A stretch of 64,000 nt of DNA, from NCBI GenBank assembly GCA_022059125.1, contig JAEUWY010000015.1, forward strand, positions 744,001-808,000, given 5' to 3'. This document shows, one piece after another, positions 36,801 through 48,717 of the stretch. Position numbers and translations under genes: made by a program. Position 1 is the first letter of the stretch. Each line of letters begins with the position of its first letter. The notes beneath the pieces were generated by a model. It was not told the origin of the DNA, made no database searches, and worked only from the letters and a program-made list of their open reading frames with translations. Source of the DNA: Corynespora cassiicola. Lineage: Eukaryota; Ascomycota; Dothideomycetes; Pleosporales; Corynesporascaceae.

Positions 36801-38843
36801 TGCCGAGTTAGTATTTGGAGCTTCGCCACCCCTTTGGAGCAAAGATACCTGGAATTTCCCCCCAGTCGACCTTGGTGGTGTTTCGGGGAGTGTCCCAAAT
36901 ATTCCAACCTTTGATCAAACAGAATCATCAAGATCAATCGCTGAATCATACTTGAACGTAACTTTCGAGAGCACCGGTCTCAGGGGACGCGTCGAGTGCT
37001 TTCCGATTGATGATTGGTCGCGGTGGGTTCTTGAAATAAATGACCTCGCTGAAATTCCATTACACGCGTCTATTAAAAATACGACTAGACCCAACATCAC
37101 TACAGGATTTGAATTCACCCCAGAGGTCCGAGTTGTGGAATTCACTAAGAGCAATGGATCCCTACCAACGACTGTTTCCATTGGCCAATGGCTACATTAC
37201 AACTATAGCTCAATTCGGGATCGAGGAGAACCGCTATACGATCCGGAATATCCCAAGAATTTTACTGTCCTCTGGGCCAATGCCAGCTATCCATATCTGT
37301 ACAGAGGTAGTGGGAGAGGGTCATTTAGTGACCCAACCCCCCCGCCACGTTTGATATTTGCGGAAAAGCCTCAGGTTCAGGCCTTGAACTGTTTACCTAT
37401 TTTCGAAACTTCGGAGATGGAGATTGTTGTTGATGTCAACGAGGAAAAAATACAGAAATATACAGTTTCTGGACCGATAAATCCCATGGAAGACGTGTGG
37501 GCCCACACGTTCACCAGACACTTCAGTAACGAAACTGCATACTATAATCCTCCGCGGGAAAGTATCAATGACTTAATCCATTACAACTCCACGGTCAGGT
37601 AAGAGTTCCGGAATGTTCAATGAATTCAATGACTAAATGAATTAGTTGGGGGTATTTGTTCCAACTTGCCCTGCTACAGGCATGTAACGTTCAAGGATCC
37701 GTTATACAGGGCGACTACTTTGGTGAAGGAGTTCCTGGAGTTACCCCGTTCAGCTTCATTGAGCCAGACTTGTATTCCGATCCATACAGCTATGCCGCTC
37801 TAGCACAAGTCGGCTACGACCGAGCCGCTCTGCTCAACGCCACTACATTGACCAGTGTCACACAGCTGGTCTTCTCTACGTTTTTCCAGTGGTTTGCATC
37901 TTCAAAGAGCGGATACGAGGGCGATTATTGGGCATATCAGCCTTTTGACGAGAGCCTTCCACCGGATCTAGATTTTGGCCCAGTTGAGAGCTGGGTGACG
38001 GAGGTAGTCACGGAGACATCCACTTTAAGGCTTTGTGATATAAGCACCAGCTCTGACAAACCAACCCCGATCGATGGTGCCGAGAATTCCATGGGCCTTC
38101 CCTTCCAACCAGCATGTACAGGTGGAAGCGTGGTGACATCATTTTCGGTTTATACGGAAACTCTCTCTTCTTTGACCATTCCGGACACTAGGCCTTCTTC
38201 GGCCAGCAAAACAACCAAGACTTCTAGAAGAACAGGTAATTCTGGCAGAAATAATCTTTGAATATATACTGATGGTTATTTAGCAACGTCGACAGGCCAT
38301 ACTTTGACCCAAACCTCGAGTACAAGGTCGGCTACAAGATCATCAAGCCAGTTAGCCAAGCGGGCCACCACCATGCCAACTGATGATCCCAGAATCATTC
38401 CAGCAAAGATATCAGTGCGTACAGAGATACTTGCGATATCTCCTGTGGCGCTTTTTCTGAGCGTCAGCATCATCTTCCTCCTGATTGCTTTCACACTTGT
38501 CATCTATTCGGTTCAAAACAGGTCCCTTCGCATGATACCCCGAGATTTTGATTCGCCTGCGAGTGTGATGGCAGCTGTGTACGCTAGTGATAAGCTGAAG
38601 GCTTGGGCAGAAAGACGTCATGAGGACCGGCAAATTGAGAATACAAGCGGCCGTTGGAGGAAGAGGGAACTTGGCCCAACTAATGATGAGGATGATGTAC
38701 ATGTCAAGATGGGATATTTTACAAGCGCTGAAGGGGAGGAGCATTGGGGGATTGAGGTGGTTGATGAGCATCGGCCGCTTCTGGACAAATCATCACCGGA
38801 AGATGATACAGGATTGGATTCCAGACAGGGAGCAAATCCATAG
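33816..38843 (+). CDS. DUF3433-family multi-pass membrane protein
   Basis: Function unknown; a fungus-specific membrane protein family. Best model: exons 33816-33960, 34040-35142, 35191-37598, 37646-38235 and 38284-38843, giving 1601 residues with matching phases. Two related units are visible: TM helices at WYLLSLSTLSLALGVCCF, FFPTLVAVLYTLLWKPVVV and WALLISIISGLVASILI, then again LTLFLLCVLTALITIYAL, IIPTLVAVGIKLWWATI and WITLLALRKGRWLLALV. The shared (F/I)PTLVAV(L/G) block is the family repeat. Long probably extracytoplasmic loops carry many NxT/NxS sites. A last TM (LFLSVSIIFLLIAFTLVIY) precedes a basic, then acidic tail. The acceptor of intron 2 is uncertain (exon from 35176 or 35191), and the first exon (acidic, no homology seen) is the least sure part. 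Confidence 0.82.
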
Positions 38844-39316
38844 AGCTGAGGGGTTTACGACAAAAATTCATAGATTACATGGCGTAGATAATACAGAGCT
38901 CTGTTTTTATTCAGTCGTGAGGTAGTTCAATGGGCCACTTTGGAGATGTATGCAAATCGAGATAACTGGATGAAGTTTATCTTCATGGTGACTTATCGCC
39001 TTCGTACCGCGAACATCAACGAGAGAACAACATAGCCTAGGGATCTACAATCACACTTCCACTCAGCCACATGTGTGGATCCCATCATCTAGTTCTCATG
39101 CAGCAACCGGGGGCGGCTCAGCCTCAAGGAAACTGCAGGTGGGGGGGCTGATATCGCGGGGTCGTCCCTTCCGCTGCGGATGGATGACTAACAAGATAGA
39201 ACCTCTAGGCATCCAGATTTGGTTCTGAGACCATACATTCGACAATCAAATCATTCCAGCATCGCTGAAATCCTTCTTTTGTCTTGTTCTTCTTGCAAAA
39301 CACCACTGGGTACAAC

Positions 39317-41014
39317 ATGACAGATCCGCTCTCTGTCGCAGGCAGTGTCGCTGGCCTCATAGCGCTGGGCGGTTCAACATCAAAGATGTTCTATCAGTTC
39401 TTTCGTTCCATCCACGACGCTCCCGCTAATGCAAGAGAGCTTGCATCTGGCCTATTCTCTCTGAACATTGTCCTAGGTCAGGTCCAAGAAGTTTTACTCA
39501 ATCCGGACTTCGTGCAGCAATCAGAAGATCGTGAGGCTGAAGCCTTGGGCAAGTGCTTAACTCGCTGCACTACGCTCTTAGCAGCCATTGAAAAGAAGGT
39601 GACGCGCTCTGGTCTGACGGAAAACCAACAAAAAGTTATCAAGAAAGCCTGGTCCAGTGTGCGATGGTCATTCAGCGAAAATGAGATGTCAGAGTATCGT
39701 CAGCAGGCCGAAGAGGAGAAAGCCAGCCTTGCTATCGTGTTGAATGCATTCACCGCGTAAGTCTTATAGGACGATGAAAAGGTATCTCTGATACTGTAGC
39801 TGATTTAGTGAGTACAGGAGAATGACGATGGGCTTGCTAGGAGAGGTGAGGCAACTCACCGCCCTGGCCGAAGAGCAAGGGGAAATGATCCGCAAGCAGC
39901 ACCGCATGATACAAGACGTACATATAATCCTTCAATTCAGAGGGGAGATGGCACTCCAGGATCAACCTGATCAAACAAAACGGCTTGAATACTCTGCCTT
40001 CACTGCATCAGAGGCCTACAGCGGCAATAGTCTTGCGAATCTTCTTGGCTCCTCAAATTCGATGCTTAATCTCCGCATCGGAGATCTACAGGATGATTCA
40101 GTTAGCGCAGTGTGGGAGCCCGATCCTGCAACAAGAATGCCCATACGGCGTGTCCACTCACGGCTGTCGTTTGAGCGGCCTGACATGCAGAATTCTGAGC
40201 AGTTGCGGAATTCATTCGGCATGAAGTCATCCCCTCATAAACCGCGTTCGAGTTCCACAGCTCTGTCACGGCTAGAGGATGTCTCTAAAATTTCCCAAAT
40301 CCTTGAAACAACGCGGAAACAGACGTCTAACACAGGCATGTCCAAGTTGTACAGGAAATACATGTCTGCACTCGAAGTGCTTAGCAGCGCTGCTCCCAAC
40401 TCCGACATGATTTCGGTATTTGGGAGCTCTCTGAGGCTTATAGTTCAGGCCTCCCAAACGGCCAATGAATTCGATGGCTTCATGGAGGATCTCCGTGACA
40501 TTGCAGACTTGATTCCGATGATGGAGTCTGCAGTGCAGGATCTTGAAGATCCTAAAATACAGGAATCCCTATCAGAAGTATACCATAAGATTGTAGAGTA
40601 TTTTGAATTCACAGGATCATACTTTCGAAAGAGTTCGAGTAAGTGCACTCAGAATCTATTCTGCCGATTCTGGAATTGACGATGCTAGGCTCTCGCGTTG
40701 CGAGCAGCGTCTCTGGAACCGCTACAATCAAGCGCCGCGAGCTAAAAGAGAAGATCGATGCTTCATGCAATCAGTTTCATAGAAAATGTGACATTGCATC
40801 CCGATCTCAGCTCCTCCGACAACAGCGCGAGACCTTGGAGGAGCAACGAAGGGCAACAGAATTACAGAGACGATTGGTAATGCAGCAGCAGCAAGCTTTT
40901 GAGAGCCAGAAGCGCCAGGAGCCGTCGCTAAATGAAGAGAGAGTAGAAGAGCCAGAGGCTACGTCAGAGCCAGAAGATGGCAATGAAGAAGGCATCATCT
41001 CAACTGGGACTTAG
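39317..41014 (+). CDS. Stand-alone Helo-like/STAND N-terminal domain protein with coiled-coil tail
   Basis: Exons 39317-39756, 39818-40638 and 40689-41014 give 528 residues with phases 2 and 1. It starts MTDPLSVAGSVAGLIALGG, the hallmark of the fungal Helo-like N-terminal domain of STAND proteins, but no P-loop, NACHT or NB-ARC follows. The middle (about 150-420) is helical and Ser-rich; the end has a Gln/Arg/Glu coiled coil (LRQQRETLEEQRRATELQRR) and an acidic tail. An in-frame ATG 11 codons upstream is possible but gives a non-conserved extension. Helo-like domains in related proteins can act at membranes or in cell-death signalling; here the role is unknown. It follows the DUF3433 gene on the same strand. 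Confidence 0.85.
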
Positions 41015-41597
41015 AGATTTCTCAAGCCTGCATTTTCCTCAGCCGTCTAGAATTATACAACTACGTTGAAGAAAATTTGCATTTGTTTTCTGGCAGGTAC
41101 TCTTCACGTCTACTCTCTTCGATCAAACACTTACCCATGCCCTCTCAAACCCGCAAACCCAACATGCCCACATCCCCCCCTCCCCAGCAAACCCACTCCC
41201 CCCAAGGCCCCCCAAGGCACGTCATAAACCCACCCTTCCTTCCCAGATAATACCTGTTTCCTCCCCAATCCAATCTCATCCAATCCCTCCCCCCTGCCAG
41301 CGCCCCCAAGCCCACATACACGTACCCACCGTAGGCATCCCACCCCAACGCCCCAAAGCACATCCGCTGCGCTCACCTCGCATGCATCCTTCTCGCAGAA
41401 GCAGCAGGCAGGCAGGCAGGCAACAGGCCGACACACACACATCCCCCCTTTCCACAACACCACCACACATGCCCATCCTCCACCCACGCACCGCCAGCAA
41501 CGCGTCCGGCACCCCCCAGCCTGCGGGGAACGCGGGAGCCACGTCGTGCTCGCGTTCGTCGTTTCGAGGGCACGGGGTGGACGGATGCTGTGCGAGG

Positions 41598-41625
41598 TGT
41601 GCGTGCGTGCGTGCGTGCGTGCGTG
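41598..41625. repeat. GTGC microsatellite
   Basis: About six to seven copies of the 4-bp unit GTGC. Confidence 0.85.
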
Positions 41626-41757
41626 GCGTCAGAGGTGACGGGCGTGGGGGACGTATCCACACGGAGGGAGGGGGGGTATGGTGCAGATGCAGATGTGGAT
41701 AGATGCCGTGCAACGGTTGCTCTGCATGTGTGTTTTCAGGCAGGACATGACAGGAGC

Positions 41758-41784
41758 GCACAGGACAGGACAGGACAGGACAGG
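41758..41784. repeat. ACAGG tandem repeat, five copies
   Basis: The 5-bp unit ACAGG is repeated about five times. Confidence 0.85.
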
Positions 41785-43383
41785 ATGGGGAAAAGCAACC
41801 GAAAGGACGGCGAAGAAAAAAGTAAAGTGTGGGCTGGCTGGGGGGGGTTTCTTACATGGGATTCAGACTTGCATTTGTGTGTTCCTTTTTTGTCAATTTT
41901 CTTTTCTTCTCTCTCTCTCTCTCTTTTTTTTAACACATGCTTTCGTTTGGCATGCGTCGTGATAAGACATGGCGTCCTGCGGGTCAGGCGGAACCATGCC
42001 TGCCTTGTGTACTTTCGACGACAGACAGCTCGCCTTTTCTCCCAATACTCCGTCCCCTACACAGCCCCCCCGCCCCTAACCCAAGAAACATAAAAACCGC
42101 GAAAGAAAAAAAGAGTCCCCCCCAGGCGAAGCAACGAACAAGCAAGACCCGGGCACCCGCAAAAACAAGGTCGCACCCTCACGTTCCACACCGCATAGAC
42201 AACGGTCGCCCAGGGAAACGCGGGAAACGCAGGAAACCGCGCCCGTCTTGGGCACCCACCAATGCCGCGCTTTGGGAGTCGTGAGGGGAAAAAAAAAAGA
42301 CAAGACGCTACAGAAACGGCAAGGGAGTCGCTGTTCCACGGCTGGCTGAGGCGCTTGTACCTGTCAGAAGGTTAATGCCCGTCGTGCGACGCACAGGCAG
42401 CTAAGCAGCAGCCGAACACGGGCGGGCCGGCCGTGTATCAGGGCACAGTGTCTCAATCTGGAGAGATGAAGGGATGTGCATCGCATCGCAGCCCAAAGGA
42501 ATAATGGCGGGCATTCCCCAACGCGAACGTGTCATGTTGGAAGCAGCATGTGAGACGCGCCCTCGCACGCATATCTGGCAAAACCGGGGCACCCCCCGCT
42601 CCCCAGATACTACGCCTAGCCGGTGTACTATAGATGGGCTGTAGGTAATGCGCGCGCAATACCGTACAGGACAGTGTGAGGAGCCGTCGCCAGCCTAGCT
42701 TCCCCAAAGCAAAAGACGAGGCGAACGGACGCGTGTACTCGAAGTAGAAGGTCAGCCGGGGCATCGCGCGCGCGCAACAGAAAAGGGCGGTCGCTCTGTA
42801 TGGTGCATTTTTATTTTTAGGGCGAGCGGGGTGGGGACCGGCAAAGTTGCGTTTCAGATGTGGCCTCGTGGCGGCGCAGGCAAAGAGGTGAGTTGAGGCC
42901 GGGGTGGCAGGGCAGGGCAGGGCAGTGGCAGATCCAGATGCGTGTTTACCGACCACGAGGGAGGGGAGGGGCCAGCCATCCATCCAAACCAACAGGCTAG
43001 ACTCGCGTCGTCTGGCGTCTCGTTCCAGTTCCCTGTCCGACCGTCCATCCACACTTCTACTGCTCTCGCTCGCTCTCCGTGCAACCCGCTGGCCACGGCG
43101 CTCGAGCTCGTTCGTTCGTTCGTCCCGTCCCGTCTCGCTCGTCTATTGCCCGTCTCTGCCCCCATGGGCTCGTTATCATGACTTTTGACGCTGCGGCACC
43201 CACGGCGACATACAGAGCGCTGCTTGCTTGCTTTGCTTTCCCCCGTCCCGAAAACAACGCCCTCCCATCCAGTGACCTCGCACACGCGCCCCGACCCGAC
43301 CGACCGACCGTCCGGCCATATTCGGCAGAGACAGGCCTGCGCTGACCTGACCTGACCTGGCGGTGACCCCGACCCCAATCGAC

Positions 43384-44757
43384 ATGGAGAGATTCCGGAG
43401 GACTAGCTCGCCGCCTCATCAGGAACGAGGGCGAGGTGGTGGCATGGTGGCGAGCGGAGGAGTGCAGTCCAGGAAAAGACCGAGCATTGGGCGGGCGGCG
43501 GAGACGTTTCAGAGCAAGCTGATCGCATCGTTGCGCAGCGTGCGGCGGCGAGGCTCGGGCGAGGAGCTGGTGCAGAGCAGGACGAGGTATACATTACCCT
43601 TTGGGTTCGAATTGAGATTCGGTTCAGCCCGGCGTAGAGCAGGGGAAAGCAAGACCAGATAGACTGAACCGTGACATAGTCCCTTCTTCGCCGCCTTCTT
43701 CCGACTGCCCAACGAACTCCACATCCACATCCTCAGCGAGCTATGCATCGCCGACCTCCTCGCGCTCCGCAAGACGTCGCGCGTCCTCAACGACCTGATC
43801 AGCCTCTGTGGCCCGGCCCTGGTCCGGTTCTGGGTCAAGAACCGCATGGGCACGCTGCACACGCGCCTGTACCCCCCGCCCCCGCCGACCGAGGCCGACC
43901 TCCAGTACCTGCTCGCGATGCGGCGGCGACACATAGCCTCTGTGCGGCTGACGCGGGAGCTGGCCAACTTTGTGCTGCGCGACACGCTGAAGCACTCGTC
44001 GGACCGGCAGCGGCAGGTGTGGAACTCGGTGTACGAGAAGATGATCCCGCTTGTGTTTGGCGTGGGCTACTTCCTCGAGGAGCACCGGCGGACCATCCTG
44101 GAGCGCGACCTGGGCCGCATACGCCCGCGCACGCACATCGGGTACGACATCTGCACCACGCCGGGCATGACGGGCGCGGAGCGCAGGATCCTCCAGCGCC
44201 TGGATCCGCCGCTGCGGCTGCAGTTCTTCTACATGTACTGCTTCGTGCTGCAGGTGCTCACGCGCAAGCTGCGGCCGCCGACGTATGCGGCGGGGCCCGT
44301 CGAGCGCTACGTGCGCGGCTGGTCGTGCCAGCCGGCGTGCGACGAGGACATTGCCTTTGTGCTGCTGCTGGGGGGCATCGGCCAGGTGGCCAAGCTGCTC
44401 GCGTGCCCCAACTACAGCGATCGCCGCAGGCTGCTCCACACGTTTATCATGCGCCTGTCGCCACACCAGAGCGTGAGCTGGAGGAGGCACTGGCGGGATG
44501 TGGGGGTCAGTTCTCCGGCCCTGCTGGATGACATTCCCTGCACCAGCATCGGCATCACCCAGCTGGACCAGATCTGGGAGCCGCTCGTGGCCGACATGAT
44601 GATGCCCGGGAGCAGGGACTTTACCGAGAGCCAGAAGCTGAAGCATGCCGAGGTGATGGCGTCCAAGAAGTTCATCAACGAGCTGATGGGCTACGACATC
44701 TTGCGCGGCCGGCCGCTCGACGACGGGGCCGACGACGACGAGCTTGGCGAATTGTAG
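43384..44757 (+). CDS. F-box protein
   Basis: Probable substrate adaptor of an SCF ubiquitin ligase. Exons 43384-43586 and 43680-44757 (phase 2; AGACTGAAC branch region, CATAG acceptor) give 426 residues. Exon 1 encodes a basic, Arg/Ser-rich N-terminus; directly after the join comes the F-box, FRLPNELHIHILSELCIADL followed by LALRKTSRVLNDLI (about residues 74-107). The rest is helical, without WD40 or LRR repeats, and ends in an acidic tail (DDGADDDELGEL). Exon 2 is very GC-rich at third positions, which creates long antisense open frames. Substrate unknown. Confidence 0.85.
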
Positions 44758-47275
44758 TAGTACCAAGGGAAGTAGGGCGGTAGCGGTAGCGGTAGCGGTG
44801 ACTAGCTAGTTAGGGAAATGGCTGTAGGATAGATGCTCGTGTGAGAGTAGAGCCGCTGCCGCTGCCGCTGCCCTCGTCGTCGACATGGACGGGCAGCGGC
44901 GACATCAGAGTCTGAGGCGCTGCAATAATAAGACGATGTGGTACGACTTTGCCAATGGTTGACAGCTGCAACTAAAAATCTCGTCCTCAGGTGCCATGCA
45001 GCTAGTTTTTTCGAGTAGATGGACTTTTTTTTCTTACGACCCGCTTAGGGCGCTACCAGAGTGGTGCCAGTGATCTTGTGCCAATTCAGTAGCATTGCTA
45101 CAGTACCTGCGCATGATCCACCGTGAGGAGCGCGAGTGCGACGACCAAGTGGGCGTCTTGTAGTGAAATTGCGGCCCCTAGGCTCCCTGCGAGGGACCCA
45201 AGTGCGACGGGGGGGAGTCTAGACCTGCGACGCAGAGCAAACGACGACGGGGGCTCTGGAGGGGAGTTCGGCACTCATTCTGCCGGGCTCAGAGCCCAAT
45301 GGCGGGCATTTGCACCAATGGCACCAGCGGCACCAATGGCGGAGGGTGGATTAGATGAAAGGGCGGCGTCGGCTCCGGCTCTGTCGTCGTCGTCATGTTG
45401 TGCACGGCGGCGGGGTGCAGCGTGTGCAGCGTGCAGCACATAACCCCAGATTCCGCAATTTCCCGCCATTCTGGAAGGGCATCGAACAGAGATTCGCATC
45501 GAGGGCCGTCTGGCGGGTGGCGAGCGACGAGGCGGGCGTTGGCAAAGGCAGACCCTGCAGCAGTTGCAGCCGAGTCCGGAGCGAGCAGTTTGTCGTCGGT
45601 GGAGTGGGAGTGGGCGGCTGCTGTGAAGGGGGCCCACCGGGAGTGGAGACGCGGGTGGAGCGTCGCCACCGCATCGACGTCCCTTTTTCTTCTGGAAGGC
45701 CGTCACATGAGAAGCGGCGGGCGTGGTTGGCTGAGGAGGGCACGGAATGCTCGACGGGGCGTGGCGGCAAGAGAAGGCATTTCCATTACTCAGGGCGGGG
45801 GCATGGCCATGGCTGCGATGGCATGCAGCTGCACGAAACATCTGGAGCGCACATGCCAGCCGCAGCAGCCGTCGCAGGCCCAGCAGCCGCTGCAGCCCCA
45901 GCGCCCCAGCGCCCCAGCGCCCCAGCAGCCAAAAAGAAAAATCGCCGCAGCCCAATTGGGGGGGGGAGGGGGCGGAGGGGGTTGCGGCGACACGGGCGTC
46001 TGCGCGAGGGGATGGGAGATGGGGGGATGGAGGATGGATTCTGGGATGGATGGGCATGACGTCCTCCCCCTGCCGGCGTGAATTGTAGGGGCCACGGCCG
46101 TGTCGCGGGTGCGTAGGGCTCTGGCAGCCCTGGGTAGGCCAGCCCAAAGCAGGCAGTGGCACGCACCGACGCGGACGCTTTCAGCAGCGAGGGCCTCGAT
46201 CGGATGCCGCACTGCATGCCTGGATGCGGCCAATGGCGACGGCGAGCTCGATCCAACTGGCGATGCAACTGGGGCGAGGAGCGCCGTTTGGAGGGCAGAG
46301 GTGCAGCAAGGATCGCGCATCGGCCGGTCGGTCGTGTCGGTCGTGTGCGGCCATCTCCACCAGCCCAGCAGCCCAGCAGCCCCAAGTGTTTTCGTCCTTG
46401 TGGGAGCTACAGGACGGTCACCGATGGGGAGCGAGATAGCAGACAGCCGCCAGGAGAAAGCAAAAAAAAAAAAAAAAGGCATCAGGACAGATGCAGGCCG
46501 ACGTGCGTAGCCGGCGTGGTACGGCAGCTTCACCACCACCACCGCCATCACCACCACCATCACCATCGCTGGCTCCCACATGTAAGGCCCAGCACGCCGC
46601 CCGCCTCTGTCACTGGCCGCTGTGGCTCGCGCCCGCGCCCGCTGGCCAATGGGCTCTGCGTCGATTCACCGCCAGACGGCACCCCCGGCCACCCTTGCTA
46701 GGCCTTGCTAGGCTCGGCTCTGCCATCATCTCTCCGGGGCCGCTGTAATTGCTACCAAACTCCACCAGACTGGAAGCTAAATCCCGCCGCCCGCCCTCAA
46801 TCTGCCTGCCCATCTCTCCCTGCCCTACACTGCACTGTGCTCGCTCTCACCCTCACTCAACCTCACCTTCACCCTCCTTGTGCACGGCCAGGTCGTATCT
46901 GCGTCGTCGAGCCCGACCCTGCCCTTTGGCCCTCCCCCGGCGCGGCACCACCATCCGGCCCAGCCCTCCCGCGTCCCCAGAACTCCACCACCACCACTCC
47001 ACACCCTCACGACGCCCTCGGTGCCCACGCGACATCGCCACCCCGACAACCACCTGAAACCTTCCGTCCTGTTCCTGGCGACCGTTTCCGTGCCCTCACC
47101 ACTCACAGCGACCACACGCCCACACCCTCTTGTTCCTGGCGCGCTCTTGTCGCCGCACTACGCCCCTCTTGACCGCGCAGGGGCTGTCGTCTGTCAGCTG
47201 AGCCACCGACACCCACCCACCACCACGTCCACCTGAACACCATGAGGCCTTAGAGATAAGACTGCGGAGGAAAAC
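44758..47275. other. 2.5-kb GC-rich spacer with simple repeats
   Basis: Contains GGTAGC units (44778-44799), GCTGCC units (44852-44872), a 16-A run near 46463 and CAC/CAT triplets near 46531-46566. Long open frames on both strands are Ala/Arg/Pro-rich artefacts. The last 500 bp is CT/AC-rich and probably the LST7 leader. Confidence 0.55.
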
Positions 47276-48717
47276 ATGGACTTCACCGTACGTGCGCGCC
47301 CGCCCACCCCCCGGCCCCTCCCGTCGTCAAGCTTCGCGGGCCCGTTCCGGACACCTTTGTCCTGGGTCTGCGCCATGCGCCGCCTGTTCGTCTGCCCGTC
47401 TTCTGACCATGCCCACAGATTTCGCTCGCACACTTTTGCGAGATCCACGGTCCGACGTCCATCATCTGCACCCAGGCCTCGACCACGCCCTGCGACGCCT
47501 GCGACGACTTCTGCGTTACACCTCCCTCCGACGAGCCGCACTCGGCCTATCCCAACAATGCCCTGTACGATCAGCCCATGAAGCTGTGCAGCCGTCTGCC
47601 GCAACTCACCTCGCCCTTCGAGACGCCGCCCACGAGCCCGCGCTCGCCCTCCCACAACCCCTACTTTCCGAGCTTCCCCTCTGACACCAGCTTCGGCAGC
47701 AGGCGCACCAGCAGCACCTTTGATTCCGAGTCGGACGTTTGCGAGAACTGCCAGATCGTCATCCCCAAGAAGTACTGTGATAAATTGCCCGATGGCGCTC
47801 CAGGCAGTCCCTGCAAGGACGGCCGAGGAAGGAACGGCAGTCCCGTCCTAAGGACCTCCCGGAACTTTACCGTTCGCGGATCCGCCGTAGGCGATGACAT
47901 GAGCAGTTCGGGCTCCTCCGACATGTCTGACACAGAACAGTCCAGATCTTTTGAGAGCAGGAATTCCGAATCCTCGTATCCCGATTCGCTCTATGGCTTC
48001 CCCCCCCTCTACCCCAAGGGCATGCACACCCACACCCTCACCTACATCTCCACCAGCCAGCCGCAGGCGCCAGCTTCCTATTCGTTGCTGCGACGCACAT
48101 GCATCCGCACCCTATCCACCGAGATCCTGCCCATGGGCAAGGCCTCGGGTCCCATCATGTTTGGCGATCCCGTCGCTGGATACACCATCGCGTACATCTT
48201 CCGCCTGCAGGACCCGCGCTCCCGAGGTGCTAAGCGGACCTATGCTCTGATCGCCATGGCCGGCCGCGACGACCGCCGTGCCAGCAGGGCCATGGTCAAG
48301 GTGACGGAGGTGTTCGAGAAGATTGCTAACAAGATCATCTCGCTCGCCGAAAAGGTCCTGGAGCGGGAGCGCGAGAGTGCCACGTCCTTCAGCTTCCCTC
48401 ATTCTCGCTCGGCCAGCGCTGCCCCCAGCACCCCCCCACCTTTTGGAACCTCGACCCAGTCAGCGCCGACGTTTACTCACCACAAGGTTGGCAGCGTCTC
48501 GTCCGTGGCCAGCTCTCCGACCCCGCGCAACATTACCCCAGTCTCGTCTTTCTTGACCGCCAAGAAGGTCGACCCGGATGGTTTCCCTCGAGTGAGCCGC
48601 GACGTGATGAAGGCCAAGAGCCTAATCGAGATTGTCGGCCAGGAGAACTTCTTCGTCGAGCTCCACGCCTACTTTTGCGGACTCCTCCACACCCTCATCA
48701 AGGAATTCGGCATCTGA
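47276..48717 (+). CDS. LST7: Folliculin-like protein Lst7 (N-terminal longin-type domain)
   Basis: Yeast Lst7 acts with Lst4 as a GTPase-activating complex for the Rag GTPase Gtr2 in TORC1 amino-acid signalling at the vacuole. Exons 47276-47287 (only MDFT) and 47419-48717 give 436 residues, phase 0. The family signature ISLAHFCEIHGPTSIICTQ starts exon 2, and a CENCQIVIPKKYC cysteine segment follows at about 110. The domain continues after a Ser-rich insert with HTLTYISTSQP, YSLLRRTCIRTLS and GYTIAYIFRLQD. The C-terminal half has a low-complexity Ser/Pro stretch, then IEIVGQENFFVELHAYFCGL. The tiny first exon is needed for the start and its join is in phase. Like yeast Lst7 it lacks the large folliculin C-terminal DENN region. 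Confidence 0.88.

Larger units (their letters stand above)
41015..43383. other. 2.4-kb low-complexity spacer
   Basis: C-rich start (41130-41350), then many microsatellites, CT runs and A/T homopolymers. Open frames are repeat-driven with no recognisable domain. The end probably holds the F-box gene promoter. Confidence 0.6.

Noticed and set aside
43741..44766. 341-codon minus-strand open frame across the F-box gene
   Set aside because: Caused by very high third-position GC in the F-box exon; the plus frame has the F-box and splice support.
45275..46701. Open frames up to about 295 codons in the F-box/LST7 spacer
   Set aside because: Low-complexity composition on both strands, no domain and no conserved-looking motif.
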